Below, in pieces: positions 6,561 to 12,317 of a stretch of DNA of 12,317 nt. The DNA lies in contig NZ_BAABGM010000027.1 of assembly GCF_039541575.1 (NCBI RefSeq), forward strand, positions 1 to 12,317, read 5' to 3'. Each line of letters starts with the position of its first letter. Position 1 is the stretch's first letter. The notes beneath the pieces were generated by a model. It saw nothing but the letters and a program-made list of their open reading frames with translations, was not told the DNA's origin and made no database searches. The translations under genes and the position numbers were made by a program. Source of the DNA: Fodinibacter luteus (GTDB lineage: Bacteria > Actinomycetota > Actinomycetes > Actinomycetales > Dermatophilaceae).

Positions 6561-6743
6561 CTACAGGGCGCCGCCGCCCGTGCTCCCGCTGTCGCTGTGG
6601 CGCGACATCTCCACGCCGATCATGTGCTCGCCGTCGTGCACAGAGGCAGCAATCGTCGCGCCGGGCATCTGCGGCCCTCGCCTCCAGGCCACGACGACCG
6701 CGGCGACGATGATCGTCAGTGCGAGCAACAGCAGCCACCACAT
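6561..6743 (-). CDS. 60-residue single-span membrane microprotein
   Basis: This is a 60-residue protein starting MWWLLLLALTIIVAAV. The first 19 residues form one transmembrane helix ending at W20. A basic RR pair at 21-22 follows, then a polar tail with SVHDGEHMIGVEMSRHSD and a Ser/Gly end. The layout (MW start, immediate helix, basic stop, polar cytoplasmic tail) mirrors the 56-residue protein at 4026-4196, although the tails do not align. The ATG at 6741-6743 is chosen because the hydrophobic segment starts there and the sequence upstream looks non-coding. However, its ribosome binding site is weak (GGAC only), so the start and the gene itself are less certain. It converges on the M28 gene. 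Function is unknown. Confidence 0.5.
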   Translation of the reverse strand: MWWLLLLALTIIVAAVVVAWRRGPQMPGATIAASVHDGEHMIGVEMSRHSDSGSTGGGAL

Positions 6744-7009
6744 GTCCGGAGTCCATTCGATCGAGCGTTCTGAAGATATCGTCCTCGGTCCGACCTCACC
6801 CGTCCAGCGTGGGGTGCCGTGGGGTTCGGAGTCGGACGCAGGGGGGCTCACACCAAGGGCGCCCACTCCGGAGCAGTCGTCCGCAGTGCCAGGGATCGGG
6901 CCCGGAAGCGCGCCGCGACGTGCGTCATTCCGGCCGACGACCCGCAGATCGCGGTCGCCGTCATCGCCAGCCGCCCGTTCACCCTGCCGATCTGCGGCAA
7001 AGGAAGACG

Positions 7010-7360
7010 TTGAGCGTCTTGGGTGTGGCGTGGCACCCTGCGGCGGGTCCCGGTCCCGACAGCTGGCACGCAGACGGCGGCTCGTTCTCGGTCGATCGTG
7101 GGTTGGGTTGCCTGGTCCTCACCGCGCACCAGGAGGCGATCACCGAGCGGCTGCGAGACCTGCCCGAGGTGTCCGCGGTGCTGGCGGGGGTGCGCGAGTC
7201 GACGATCCATCCTCCATATCGCTGGACGGGCACGTCGTCGGTCTGGCTTTCCACTGCGGCATGGGGGCGAGCACCAGCCAGGTGATGACCGGGGTCGACA
7301 AGAACGGACGTGCGCTCGCCCTCCTCGCTGACCTCGACCTTCTCGACGGGGCACGATGAC
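7010..7360 (+). pseudogene. probable frameshifted gene, unknown function
   Basis: Protein-like sequence with GC-rich third positions runs in one frame from a TTG at 7010, which has AAAGGAAG just upstream. It includes SWHADGGSFSVDRGLGC and AITERLRDLPEVSAVLAGV, continuing to about 7218 (IHPPY). After that this frame becomes Trp/Ser/Arg-rich and stops at 7285. The next frame then carries protein-like sequence (SLDGHVVGLAFHCGMG, QVMTGVDKNGRALALLADL) to a TGA at 7358-7360. The frame change equals loss of one base near 7215-7222. Just upstream, another frame (about 6885-7013) also looks coding (CVIPADDPQIAVAVIASRP). It ends at a TGA overlapping the TTG, either as a coupled upstream gene or a further broken piece. 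I do not recognise the family. Sequencing error, real decay or wrong strand assignment are all possible. Confidence 0.35.
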
Positions 7361-7451
7361 ACATCGGTGGTGTTGTCAGATCGGTCGCCCGACGGCCTGA
7401 GCGTGCGCGCTGCCCGCGGCATGACCGGATGGCTGCGGCGTTGACCGGGAC

Positions 7452-7937
7452 CTAGGAGCTGGCGCCCTCGGCGACGTCCTTGTAGATGCGCAGCATCCCG
7501 CCCCAGGCGTCGGGACCCTCGAAGGTCCTCTGCATTTCGGCCGCGTCGGCGCCGTACGCCTCGAGGTCGCGGTGCACGAGCTCGACGAGGGTGTGCCCGT
7601 CCTCCGTCGGCGTGAACGACACGTCGAGGTGGGTGACGAGGTCGGCGTGGTAGGTCCAGTCGGCGCCGACCTGCCAGGTGACCGTGAGGCCGCGGGGTGC
7701 GTCCCACGCCGTGACCACGCCGGTGTCCGTCTCCTCGCCGCCCTCGTGCCTGGCGTACCAACGACCACCCACGAACGGCTCGATGATGATCTCCTTGAGC
7801 GGCGTCTCACCGATGTGATGGCCCGCCGGCCACCACGAGATCATCTCGTCGGTGAACACCTCGAAGCAGCGCTGCTGGTTCAGGCCCACCGAGACGCTGA
7901 CGCGCACCGGGCTGATGGTCTGCTGTTGCTGAGTCAT
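7452..7937 (-). CDS. SRPBCC protein, AHSA1-like
   Basis: This is a 161-residue cytoplasmic protein of the Activator-of-Hsp90-ATPase-1-like branch of the SRPBCC superfamily. The ATG at 7935-7937 has AGGAG 8 bases upstream. Residues about 10-35 show the typical opening (VRVSVSVGLNQQRCFEVFTDEMISWWP). ETPLKEIIIEPFVGGRWYAR (about 44-63) and the strand GVVTAWDAPRGLTVTWQV (about 73-90) follow. VSFTPTEDGHTLVELVHRDLE gives the late beta strands before the long C-terminal helix. In bacteria such proteins commonly sit directly behind an ArsR-type repressor, exactly as here: the upstream arsR stop is only 5 bases away. The ligand is unknown. No sign of catalytic metal sites is visible. Expression is probably set by the arsR promoter at 8280-8314. 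Confidence 0.9.
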   Translation of the reverse strand: MTQQQQTISPVRVSVSVGLNQQRCFEVFTDEMISWWPAGHHIGETPLKEIIIEPFVGGRWYARHEGGEETDTGVVTAWDAPRGLTVTWQVGADWTYHADLVTHLDVSFTPTEDGHTLVELVHRDLEAYGADAAEMQRTFEGPDAWGGMLRIYKDVAEGASS

Positions 7938-7942
7938 CGGTC

Positions 7943-8278
7943 CTACTCCTTGTTGTCCGTCTGGTCATCGGCGTGCTGGTTCTCTGCGTGCTGGGCGAAC
8001 GCGACCATGGCCTGCTGCCAGAACCGCTCCAGGTAGGCGCGGAGCGGGGCGAGCCCGGCCGGGTCCACCCGGTAGACCCGGCGGGTCCCTTCCTGGTGGT
8101 CCATCACGAGTCCGACCTCCTTGAGCACCTTGAGGTGCTGGGAAACGGCCGGCCGGCTGACCGGCAGCAGCGCGGCGAGCTGCCCCACCGGCTGCGGGCC
8201 CTCGAGCAGCAGGTCCAGGATCGCCTGCCGTGTGGGGTCACCCAGCACGGTGAGAAGCATCTTTGCGTTCGTCGTCAC
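7943..8278 (-). CDS. ArsR-family transcriptional repressor
   Basis: This is a 111-residue winged-helix regulator. Residues 12-26 (LGDPTRQAILDLLLE) are the classic ArsR opening. The helix-turn-helix is about 31-54, with the recognition helix in SRPAVSQHLKVLKEVGL, and the wing is HQEGTRRVYRVD (61-72). There is no cysteine anywhere, so it is not a thiol-based metal sensor of the ArsR/SmtB kind. It resembles the subgroup paired with AHSA1 proteins, whose signal is usually unknown. The GTG start at 8276-8278 has no good ribosome binding site. A strong promoter places the transcription start at or one base before the GTG, so translation is probably leaderless. It is the first gene of an operon with the AHSA1 gene. 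The dyad overlapping its promoter suggests autorepression. Confidence 0.93.
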   Translation of the reverse strand: MTTNAKMLLTVLGDPTRQAILDLLLEGPQPVGQLAALLPVSRPAVSQHLKVLKEVGLVMDHQEGTRRVYRVDPAGLAPLRAYLERFWQQAMVAFAQHAENQHADDQTDNKE

Positions 8279-8279
8279 T

Positions 8280-8303
8280 TACCGTAAGTTAGAACTAACG
8301 GTA
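8280..8303. promoter_or_regulatory. 24-bp dyad operator over the arsR promoter
   Basis: The half-site TACCGTnAGTT is followed by two bases and its exact mirror AACTnACGGTA, so 20 of 24 positions are symmetric. It covers the -10 element, most of the spacer and the base next to the start codon of arsR. An ArsR dimer bound here would block RNA polymerase. A second overlapping symmetric unit, ACTTAC-C-GTAAGT (8277-8289), is also present. Confidence 0.7.
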
Positions 8304-8314
8304 TCTCTTGTCAA
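8286..8314 (-). promoter_or_regulatory. SigA-type promoter of arsR-AHSA1, likely leaderless
   Basis: Read on the minus strand, a consensus TTGACA (8314-8309) is followed by exactly 17 bases and TAACTT (8291-8286). With the usual 6-7 bases from the -10 to the start point, transcription begins at 8279 or 8278, which is the G of the GTG codon. This explains the lack of a ribosome binding site for arsR. Confidence 0.75.
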
Positions 8315-8613
8315 GGGTCACTCGTGGCGCCCGACCTTCTCGGAGCCAGCCCGGCCCTCTAGGTGATGGGTCGCAGAGTGGCCCAGTCGAAGCCGCTGTC
8401 GCCGCCTGACCGTACAGGCGTCCCTACGTCGCCAACGGGCGCATCCAGGTCGGTGGCCGCCGGGCCTTCCGTTACGCCGTCCGGGCAGGCGGATCCGGCG
8501 CGTCAACCCGTCGAAGTTGCCGGCCAGCGTCGGAGGCCGCTGGAGAGCGGTCTCGGCCCGCCTGGATGCCGCACAGCTGGGTCGTCTGCTGGCGCGTGGC
8601 AGTGGCCGTGGGG
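8315..8613. other. non-coding stretch between two minus-strand units
   Basis: About 300 bases separate the arsR promoter from the stop of the SpoIIAA-like gene. I see no gene. A hairpin at 8535-8552 may end the SpoIIAA-like transcript. Open frames on both strands are Arg/Pro/Ser rich and not convincing. Confidence 0.4.
8535..8552 (-). terminator. possible terminator of the SpoIIAA-like gene
   Basis: CCGCT (8537-8541) pairs with AGCGG (8546-8550) around GGAG, extended by one wobble pair and one G-C pair to 8535 and 8552. It lies about 60 bases past the minus-strand stop at 8614. It is short and lacks a T-run. Confidence 0.3.
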
Positions 8614-8979
8614 TCAGTCGGCTGCGAGCCAATCGATCGCGGCGTCACGCTCCGCACCTGGGAAAGCGCGAACCTCGCCGGGCACTGCCCAGGCGAACAT
8701 GGACAGACCGTCCCGCATCCACGCGTGATCGGTCACCAACGCGATCCGCTCCCACGCGCTCCACTCGCGAACCCCCATCTGCAGGTCCTGCCACGCCGCG
8801 CCCGCCTCCATGCCCTCGAACTCGCCGCCGAAGTCGAGCAGCACCCGGATCTTGCCGCCGTCCGCGCCTGCCGCGGCCAGCGCTGGCTCGAGGACCCCGG
8901 TGTAGTCCTCGGCTGTGAGCTTGCCGTTTGCTTGGAACCCCACCACCCCGGTAGGCAAACCATTTAGGACCGTGATCAT
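8614..8979 (-). CDS. SpoIIAA-like (STAS-type fold) protein
   Basis: This is a 121-residue cytoplasmic protein matching the SpoIIAA-like family in length and pattern. The opening is MITVLNGLPTGVVGFQANGK, followed by LTAEDY and a helix. Next are KIRVLLDFGGEFEGMEAGAAW (about 46-66), a helix with WSAWERIALVTDHAW, and the end PGEVRAFPGAERDAAIDWL. The family shares the STAS fold of anti-sigma-factor antagonists but is mostly found without a partner kinase, and its role is unknown. I see no obvious phosphorylatable Ser in the usual DSSG-type position. The ATG at 8977-8979 has AGGAGG four bases upstream. It lies 265 bases behind the membrane protein gene on the same strand, so it may have its own promoter or be read through from it. 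Confidence 0.85.
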   Translation of the reverse strand: MITVLNGLPTGVVGFQANGKLTAEDYTGVLEPALAAAGADGGKIRVLLDFGGEFEGMEAGAAWQDLQMGVREWSAWERIALVTDHAWMRDGLSMFAWAVPGEVRAFPGAERDAAIDWLAAD

Positions 8980-9183
8980 GGTGCCTCCTGTGACATCCGA
9001 GACCTGGACAGCATGAAGGTCGTGCTCGGCTCGCCCTCCCGGCCACGGTACTGCGGGTCGACGTGTTCGTGCCAAAGGCTGCGGGATGCTGCTGGCACAG
9101 AGGAATGTGTGCCCGGGGGCGGGACCGGACGGAGTGCGACCCCGAAGATGCCTCTCATCGCAGCCGGACGCATCTGCGGGGAC

Positions 9184-9198
9184 AGCCGTGCTTCGGCT
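9184..9198 (-). terminator. weak hairpin after the membrane protein gene
   Basis: AGCCG (9184-9188) and CGGCT (9194-9198) can pair around five bases, about 47 bases past the minus-strand stop at 9245. The stem is short, so a terminator role is doubtful. It could leave the SpoIIAA-like gene partly cotranscribed. Confidence 0.2.
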
Positions 9199-9244
9199 CG
9201 AGTCTGCCGGGGTCGGGATGGCGGGCGACGGTGTGACGGCCCGG

Positions 9245-9724
9245 TCAGCCGAGGAGCTGCCCGGCGGCGCCGCCGAAGATGGTCGCGACGATGGACAGCA
9301 CGACAATGACGATGCCCACGACGCCGAAGCCGCGGGCGGCTCCGGTCTGGGGGTGGCTTCCGCGGGCCAGACCGCCCAACCAGGCCGCGCCGGCGCCGAG
9401 GCTGGCCGGTGCACCGGACCAGAAGAACGGCAGGGTGAGCACGGCGAGGACTCCGAGCACGAACGCGCCGACCTTGGCGCGTTGCGGGTCGCGGGAGAGT
9501 GGGATGGCGATCGCCAGCGTGAGCAGGAGGCCGATACCGCCCACTACGGCGGTGCTCTGGATGCTCTCGATGGCTCCGTCGGGTGCGTTCGGGTCGTGGT
9601 CGGTGAAGAGGATCTCGCCGACGTGGATGGCGATGCTGAGTAGCGTCGTCAGGGCGAACGCGCCGCCCACCAGGACCGGGGGGGAGAGCCGGGGCTCGGT
9701 GGCTTTGGTGGTTGTCGTGGTCAT
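9245..9724 (-). CDS. small multi-pass membrane protein
   Basis: This is a 159-residue protein. The ATG at 9722-9724 is preceded by AAAGGAG at 7 bases, which fixes the start. After a polar Thr-rich N-terminus come hydrophobic segments at about 17-39, 57-76, 84-104, 105-120 (weaker) and 133-155. The loop after the first helix is acidic and polar (FTDHDPNAPDGAIESIQ), likely extracytoplasmic, and the loop around 121-132 (RGSHPQTGAARG) is basic and probably inside. I do not recognise a named family. It is divergent from the histidine kinase operon, and the 163 bases between them carry inverted repeats and a phased repeat array. It is therefore a natural candidate target of that two-component system. 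The 8-5-8 inverted repeat at 9744-9764 lies just upstream of its ribosome binding site. Confidence 0.82.
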   Translation of the reverse strand: MTTTTTKATEPRLSPPVLVGGAFALTTLLSIAIHVGEILFTDHDPNAPDGAIESIQSTAVVGGIGLLLTLAIAIPLSRDPQRAKVGAFVLGVLAVLTLPFFWSGAPASLGAGAAWLGGLARGSHPQTGAARGFGVVGIVIVVLSIVATIFGGAAGQLLG

Positions 9725-9743
9725 CGTGTTCTCCTTTGGTGCC

Positions 9744-9764
9744 GGATCCGGGTGGTCCGGATCC
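9744..9764. promoter_or_regulatory. 8-5-8 perfect inverted repeat
   Basis: GGATCCGG (9744-9751) and CCGGATCC (9757-9764) are perfect inverted copies around GTGGT. The site sits 20-40 bases upstream of the start of the minus-strand membrane protein gene. It would be in its promoter or 5' leader, as an operator or a leader hairpin. Confidence 0.5.
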
Positions 9765-9787
9765 ATGCCCAAGGTGCCGTCGTGGGT

Positions 9788-9857
9788 GTCCCGTCGGGTA
9801 GGACGTCGACGTCCCGCGCTGTCCCGCGCTGTCCCGAGCCGTCCCGCGGGGGTCCCG
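9788..9857 (+). repeat. phased GTCCCG repeat array
   Basis: GTCCCG starts at 9788, 9811, 9821, 9831, 9841 and 9852. The last five lie 10, 10, 10 and 11 bases apart, about one DNA turn each, so the sites face the same side of the helix. Two adjacent 10-base units (9811-9830) are identical and the next two differ at a few positions. The array ends 31 bases before the kinase start codon. It could be a multi-site target for the response regulator encoded downstream, or result from replication slippage. Confidence 0.6.
9801..9814. promoter_or_regulatory. 14-bp perfect palindrome beside the array
   Basis: GGACGTCGACGTCC is perfectly self-complementary and its right arm shares GTCC with the first unit of the dense GTCCCG run. 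It lies roughly midway between the two divergent start codons, as expected for a dimer-binding site acting on both promoters. Confidence 0.5.
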
Positions 9858-9887
9858 GAACGCGCCTGGTTGGAACATCATGGCTGT

Positions 9888-11588
9888 GTGAGCACCGAGG
9901 TTGCCAGCGTGCGGGGGGTATCCGTCGGCGTGGTCGTGGCGGCCGTGTGTACCGGCGTCGGCGCCCTGCCTTTGCTGCAGGGTTTCGCCGATCCCCGGAT
10001 GCCGACCGGCGCTTTGTACGGGGCCGGCTGGCCGGCGTTCGGGATTGCGGCCGCAGTGCTCTTCGATCGGGGGCAGCAGCCGCGAATCGGAAGGGCCCTT
10101 GCGGGGCTCGCGCTCGTCCCGACCGCGATGGTGGCGATTGCCCTGCCGCGGGCGGGTGGGAGCGTGTGGAGCCGGGTCGAGGACCTGTGGGCTGTCGCGG
10201 ACGTCGTGGTTGTGCTGACCACGCTGGTGACGCTGGCGGCGACGATGGGGTTCGCCCGCGGCCGGGTGCCGCGCCGCCGGCTGTTCTGGCTGCTGGTGTG
10301 GTCTGCGGTCGTGCTCGGCACGTTCTTGGTGGCTGACGAAGCGCTCGTCCCGCGCGGGGCTGCCGTCGTCCTGACGCTGGGCATGTGGTCGCTGGCTGGC
10401 GTCGTCGCTCGGCTGACGGTCGCGGCCGAGCTGCGGCCCGTGGATGAACCGTTGCGCGATGCCCTGGCAGTCGCGCTCACCGTGGCGACAGGTGCGACGG
10501 TGGGGGTGGCGATCCGGCTGGCCGGCATCCGCGCTGGTATCCCCAGTCCGGATCTGGCCGCGGTCGTCGCCGCCGTGTTGGCCACCGCCCTGGCCTGGCC
10601 GACCGCGGCCCGGTGGCGGCGGTTCTGGCTCGCGCACCGGTATGGCACCGGAACCCTGACTCCCGCCGACGTCGCCTCGATCACGGCGGACCTGCGTCCG
10701 CTGCAGGATCCCCGGGTGCTCCTGGACAAGGCCGCCGAGATGGTGGCCGCGTGCGCCGGGCGTCCCGGCGTGAGGCTCGTGCTGGGCGGGGACAGCCCTG
10801 ACGTGCCGCCCTTCTGGGTCGAGCGTCCCCTGCTGGTTGCCGGGGAGCGGGTCGGTACGCTGCTGGTCGGATCCGAGAACCCGGAAGGCCCCGAACCGCG
10901 TCAGGCACGCACGATCGCGCAGCTGCTCCCGACCCTCGCGCTGGTCTGCCGTGCGGTGGGTCTCGCGGTCGAAGCCGAGCAGGCACGCCAAGGCCTGGCC
11001 CGGGAGAGGGACGCCGAACGGGCTCGCATCCTGCGCGACTTGCATGACGGACTCGGTCCGGTGCTGGCCGGGATGAGCATGCGGGTCCAGGCCGAGCTGC
11101 GCCGCAGCCCCAGCCCAGTGTTGGCCTCTCTGGCTCCTCAGCTGGCTGAGGCCAGAGCAGATCTGCGCCGGATCGTCTCCGGGCTCACCCCGTCGGCACT
11201 GCACGACGCAGACCTGGTCTCCGCCTTGCAGCGGCTGGTCGCAACCTTCGACGGCAACGGGCATCAGGTGGTGCTGCACGTGACGGCCCCTGAACCGCTG
11301 CCGCCCGAGGTCACCGTCGCGGTCTATCGCTGCGTGGCCGAAGGCGTCACCAACGCCTTGCGCCACGGCGGCGCCAGTCGTGTCACGGTTCAGGTGATGG
11401 CCAATGCCGCCGGCCACGTCACGGTCAACGTGCGTGACGACGGGATCGGCGGTCCGATCGCCCCCGGCGTCGGGTTGACCTCACTGCGACAGCGAGCCGA
11501 GCAGATGGGCGGATCCCTGGCTGTCGAACCCTGCGATGCAGGTGGAGCCCTGCTTCATGTGGAGCTGCCGACGAAGGAACCGGCATGA
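9888..11588 (+). CDS. NarL-type sensor histidine kinase
   Basis: This is a 566-residue membrane histidine kinase with a HisKA_3 domain. About eight hydrophobic helices fill residues 10-245, ending in RRFWLAHRYG. A linker of about 120 residues follows, possibly GAF-like (LQDPRVLLDKAAEMVAACAG). The dimerisation helix reads RERDAERARILRDLHDGLGP with the phospho-acceptor H386. The ATP-binding domain has N489 in EGVTNALRHGG, the G1 box RDDGIGG (D517, D518) and the G2 region GVGLTSLRQRAEQMGG. All essential residues are present. There is no large extracytoplasmic sensor domain, so it may sense within the membrane. The start is either this GTG (no ribosome binding site) or the GTG at 9909, which has GAGG 8 bases ahead. 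Its TGA overlaps the ATG of the response regulator gene (ATGA). The array at 9788-9857 lies upstream. Confidence 0.93.
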   Translation: MSTEVASVRGVSVGVVVAAVCTGVGALPLLQGFADPRMPTGALYGAGWPAFGIAAAVLFDRGQQPRIGRALAGLALVPTAMVAIALPRAGGSVWSRVEDLWAVADVVVVLTTLVTLAATMGFARGRVPRRRLFWLLVWSAVVLGTFLVADEALVPRGAAVVLTLGMWSLAGVVARLTVAAELRPVDEPLRDALAVALTVATGATVGVAIRLAGIRAGIPSPDLAAVVAAVLATALAWPTAARWRRFWLAHRYGTGTLTPADVASITADLRPLQDPRVLLDKAAEMVAACAGRPGVRLVLGGDSPDVPPFWVERPLLVAGERVGTLLVGSENPEGPEPRQARTIAQLLPTLALVCRAVGLAVEAEQARQGLARERDAERARILRDLHDGLGPVLAGMSMRVQAELRRSPSPVLASLAPQLAEARADLRRIVSGLTPSALHDADLVSALQRLVATFDGNGHQVVLHVTAPEPLPPEVTVAVYRCVAEGVTNALRHGGASRVTVQVMANAAGHVTVNVRDDGIGGPIAPGVGLTSLRQRAEQMGGSLAVEPCDAGGALLHVELPTKEPA

Positions 11589-12214
11589 CCCGGGTGATGA
11601 TCATCGACGACCACCCGATCGTGCTGTCGGGGCTGACCGCTCTGATCGAGTCCGACGACGCACTCGAGCTGGTCGCCGCGGCACGCACCGCGGCCGAGGC
11701 CATCGCCACCACCACCGAGCCAGACGTGGCAGTGATCGACCTGGAACTGCCCGACGGCGACGGCATCGAGCTCGGTGCCACGTTGAAACGCAGCCGGCCT
11801 CACCTGTGCGTGCTCCTGCTCACTATGCACGCCGACGACCAAGCGGTGATCCGCAGCCTGGCTGCCGGGCTCGACGGCTACCTGCTCAAGGACAGCGACC
11901 CCAAGGACATCTTGGCAGCCATCCACACCGCCGCGCGGGGTGCCCTCGTCCTCGGTCGGGGCGCCTCTGGCGCGGTTACTGCCGCAGCGGCCCTCGCACC
12001 ACGCACCGACGCACTCGGCCAGCTCGACACACGGGACCGCGAGATCCTCTCGCTCCTCGCCCAAGGCCTACCCACCTCACAAGTCGCGGCGCGCTTGTTC
12101 CTTGCACCTAAGACGGTCCGGAACCGAATCTCGGAGATGCTCGCCAAACTCGGAGTCGCAACGCGCGAAGAAGCGATCGCGCTCGGCAGGGCCGGCGGCC
12201 TGGGCCACTCTTGA
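11585..12214 (+). CDS. NarL/LuxR-type response regulator
   Basis: This is a 209-residue two-component regulator and surely the partner of the kinase just upstream, whose stop it overlaps by four bases. The receiver domain covers about 1-118: acidic pair D8 and D9, phospho-acceptor D52 in VAVIDLELPDGDG, T80 in LLLTMH and K102 in YLLKDSD. All are conserved, so it should be phosphorylated. An Ala/Gly-rich linker follows. The LuxR-type helix-turn-helix is at about 143-205: LDTRDREILSLLAQGLPTSQVAARLFLAPKTVRNRISEMLAKLG. In this family phosphorylation allows dimer binding at promoters, often including their own. Candidate targets are the palindrome and the repeat array at 9801-9857. No terminator is obvious before the right terminal repeat 44 bases downstream. 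Confidence 0.95.
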   Translation: MTRVMIIDDHPIVLSGLTALIESDDALELVAAARTAAEAIATTTEPDVAVIDLELPDGDGIELGATLKRSRPHLCVLLLTMHADDQAVIRSLAAGLDGYLLKDSDPKDILAAIHTAARGALVLGRGASGAVTAAAALAPRTDALGQLDTRDREILSLLAQGLPTSQVAARLFLAPKTVRNRISEMLAKLGVATREEAIALGRAGGLGHS

Positions 12215-12258
12215 AACGAACGGGCACGCGATAGGAACTCGAATCGCTGACGTTCGAC

Positions 12259-12317
12259 GGTCAAGTCCGCTGGGGTGGTGTACGAGGTTGATCCTTCGGT
12301 TGGGCGTGTGGGTCAGG
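12259..12317 (-). repeat. 59-bp terminal inverted repeat, right copy
   Basis: This is the exact reverse complement of 4-62, with no mismatch over 59 bases. It begins 44 bases after the response regulator stop. Read left to right, one frame (starting at 12260) is open to the window end and gives VKSAGVVYEVDPSVGRVGQ, a normal protein-like composition that I cannot assign. Confidence 0.85.

Noticed and set aside
6979..7452. Uninterrupted minus-strand frame opposite the broken plus-strand gene
   Set aside because: Part of it has acceptable composition, but it has no start with a ribosome binding site here and becomes Arg/Ser/Pro/Thr-rich towards its end. The plus-strand blocks look more like protein. 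This remains the main alternative.
9856..9876. Two GGAAC motifs that could be ECF sigma-factor -35 elements before the kinase gene
   Set aside because: No suitable -10 element lies 16-18 bases downstream of the first, and the second would start transcription inside the gene.
8976..11417. Very long open frame on the minus strand opposite the kinase
   Set aside because: Its composition is dominated by Arg, His, Gln, Pro and Gly, it has no recognisable domain, and it lies antisense to a kinase with all conserved boxes. It is a GC-rich shadow frame.

Overview
The window is high-GC throughout, uses GTG and TTG starts freely, has strong GGAGG-type ribosome binding sites and encodes NarL-type two-component proteins, an ArsR/AHSA1 pair and a secreted Zn aminopeptidase. 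This points to a soil or water actinobacterium, perhaps near Nocardioidaceae or another Gram-positive high-GC family. That placement rests on style and protein families, not on a marker gene. No rRNA, tRNA, CRISPR array or complete insertion sequence was found.

Left part (1-3400): a 59-bp sequence at the extreme left returns inverted at the extreme right, so the window looks like unique DNA bounded by two opposed copies of a repeat. Inside it, on the minus strand, lie a dimeric alpha/beta-barrel (ABM-like) protein, a small secreted protein, and a two-gene unit of a membrane-anchored SRPBCC protein and a HAD phosphatase joined by a 4-base GTGA overlap. A multi-pass membrane protein is divergent from that unit and ends at a clear hairpin.

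Middle (3400-7400): a gene-poor stretch holds one 56-residue membrane microprotein preceded by a palindrome. Next come a complete exported M28 aminopeptidase with a PA domain and a strong terminator, then a structured non-coding stretch (perfect Shine-Dalgarno sequence in a stem, plus direct repeats). A second MW-starting membrane microprotein follows on the minus strand, and then a plus-strand gene that seems broken by a frameshift.

Right part (7400-12317): an arsR-AHSA1 operon has a textbook promoter overlapped by a dyad and is probably leaderless. A SpoIIAA-like protein and a 4-5 TM membrane protein follow on the minus strand. Divergent from the latter is a histidine kinase/response regulator operon (ATGA overlap). 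The region between the two carries an 8-5-8 inverted repeat, a 14-bp perfect palindrome and a run of GTCCCG repeats spaced about one helical turn apart, which is the most distinctive regulatory structure in the window.

Functionally, the window is a collection of small transcription units (envelope sensing, membrane proteins, lipid/small-molecule-binding folds, secreted proteolysis) rather than one pathway. The best candidate for something undescribed is the kinase/regulator operon with its phased repeat array and the divergent membrane protein it may control.
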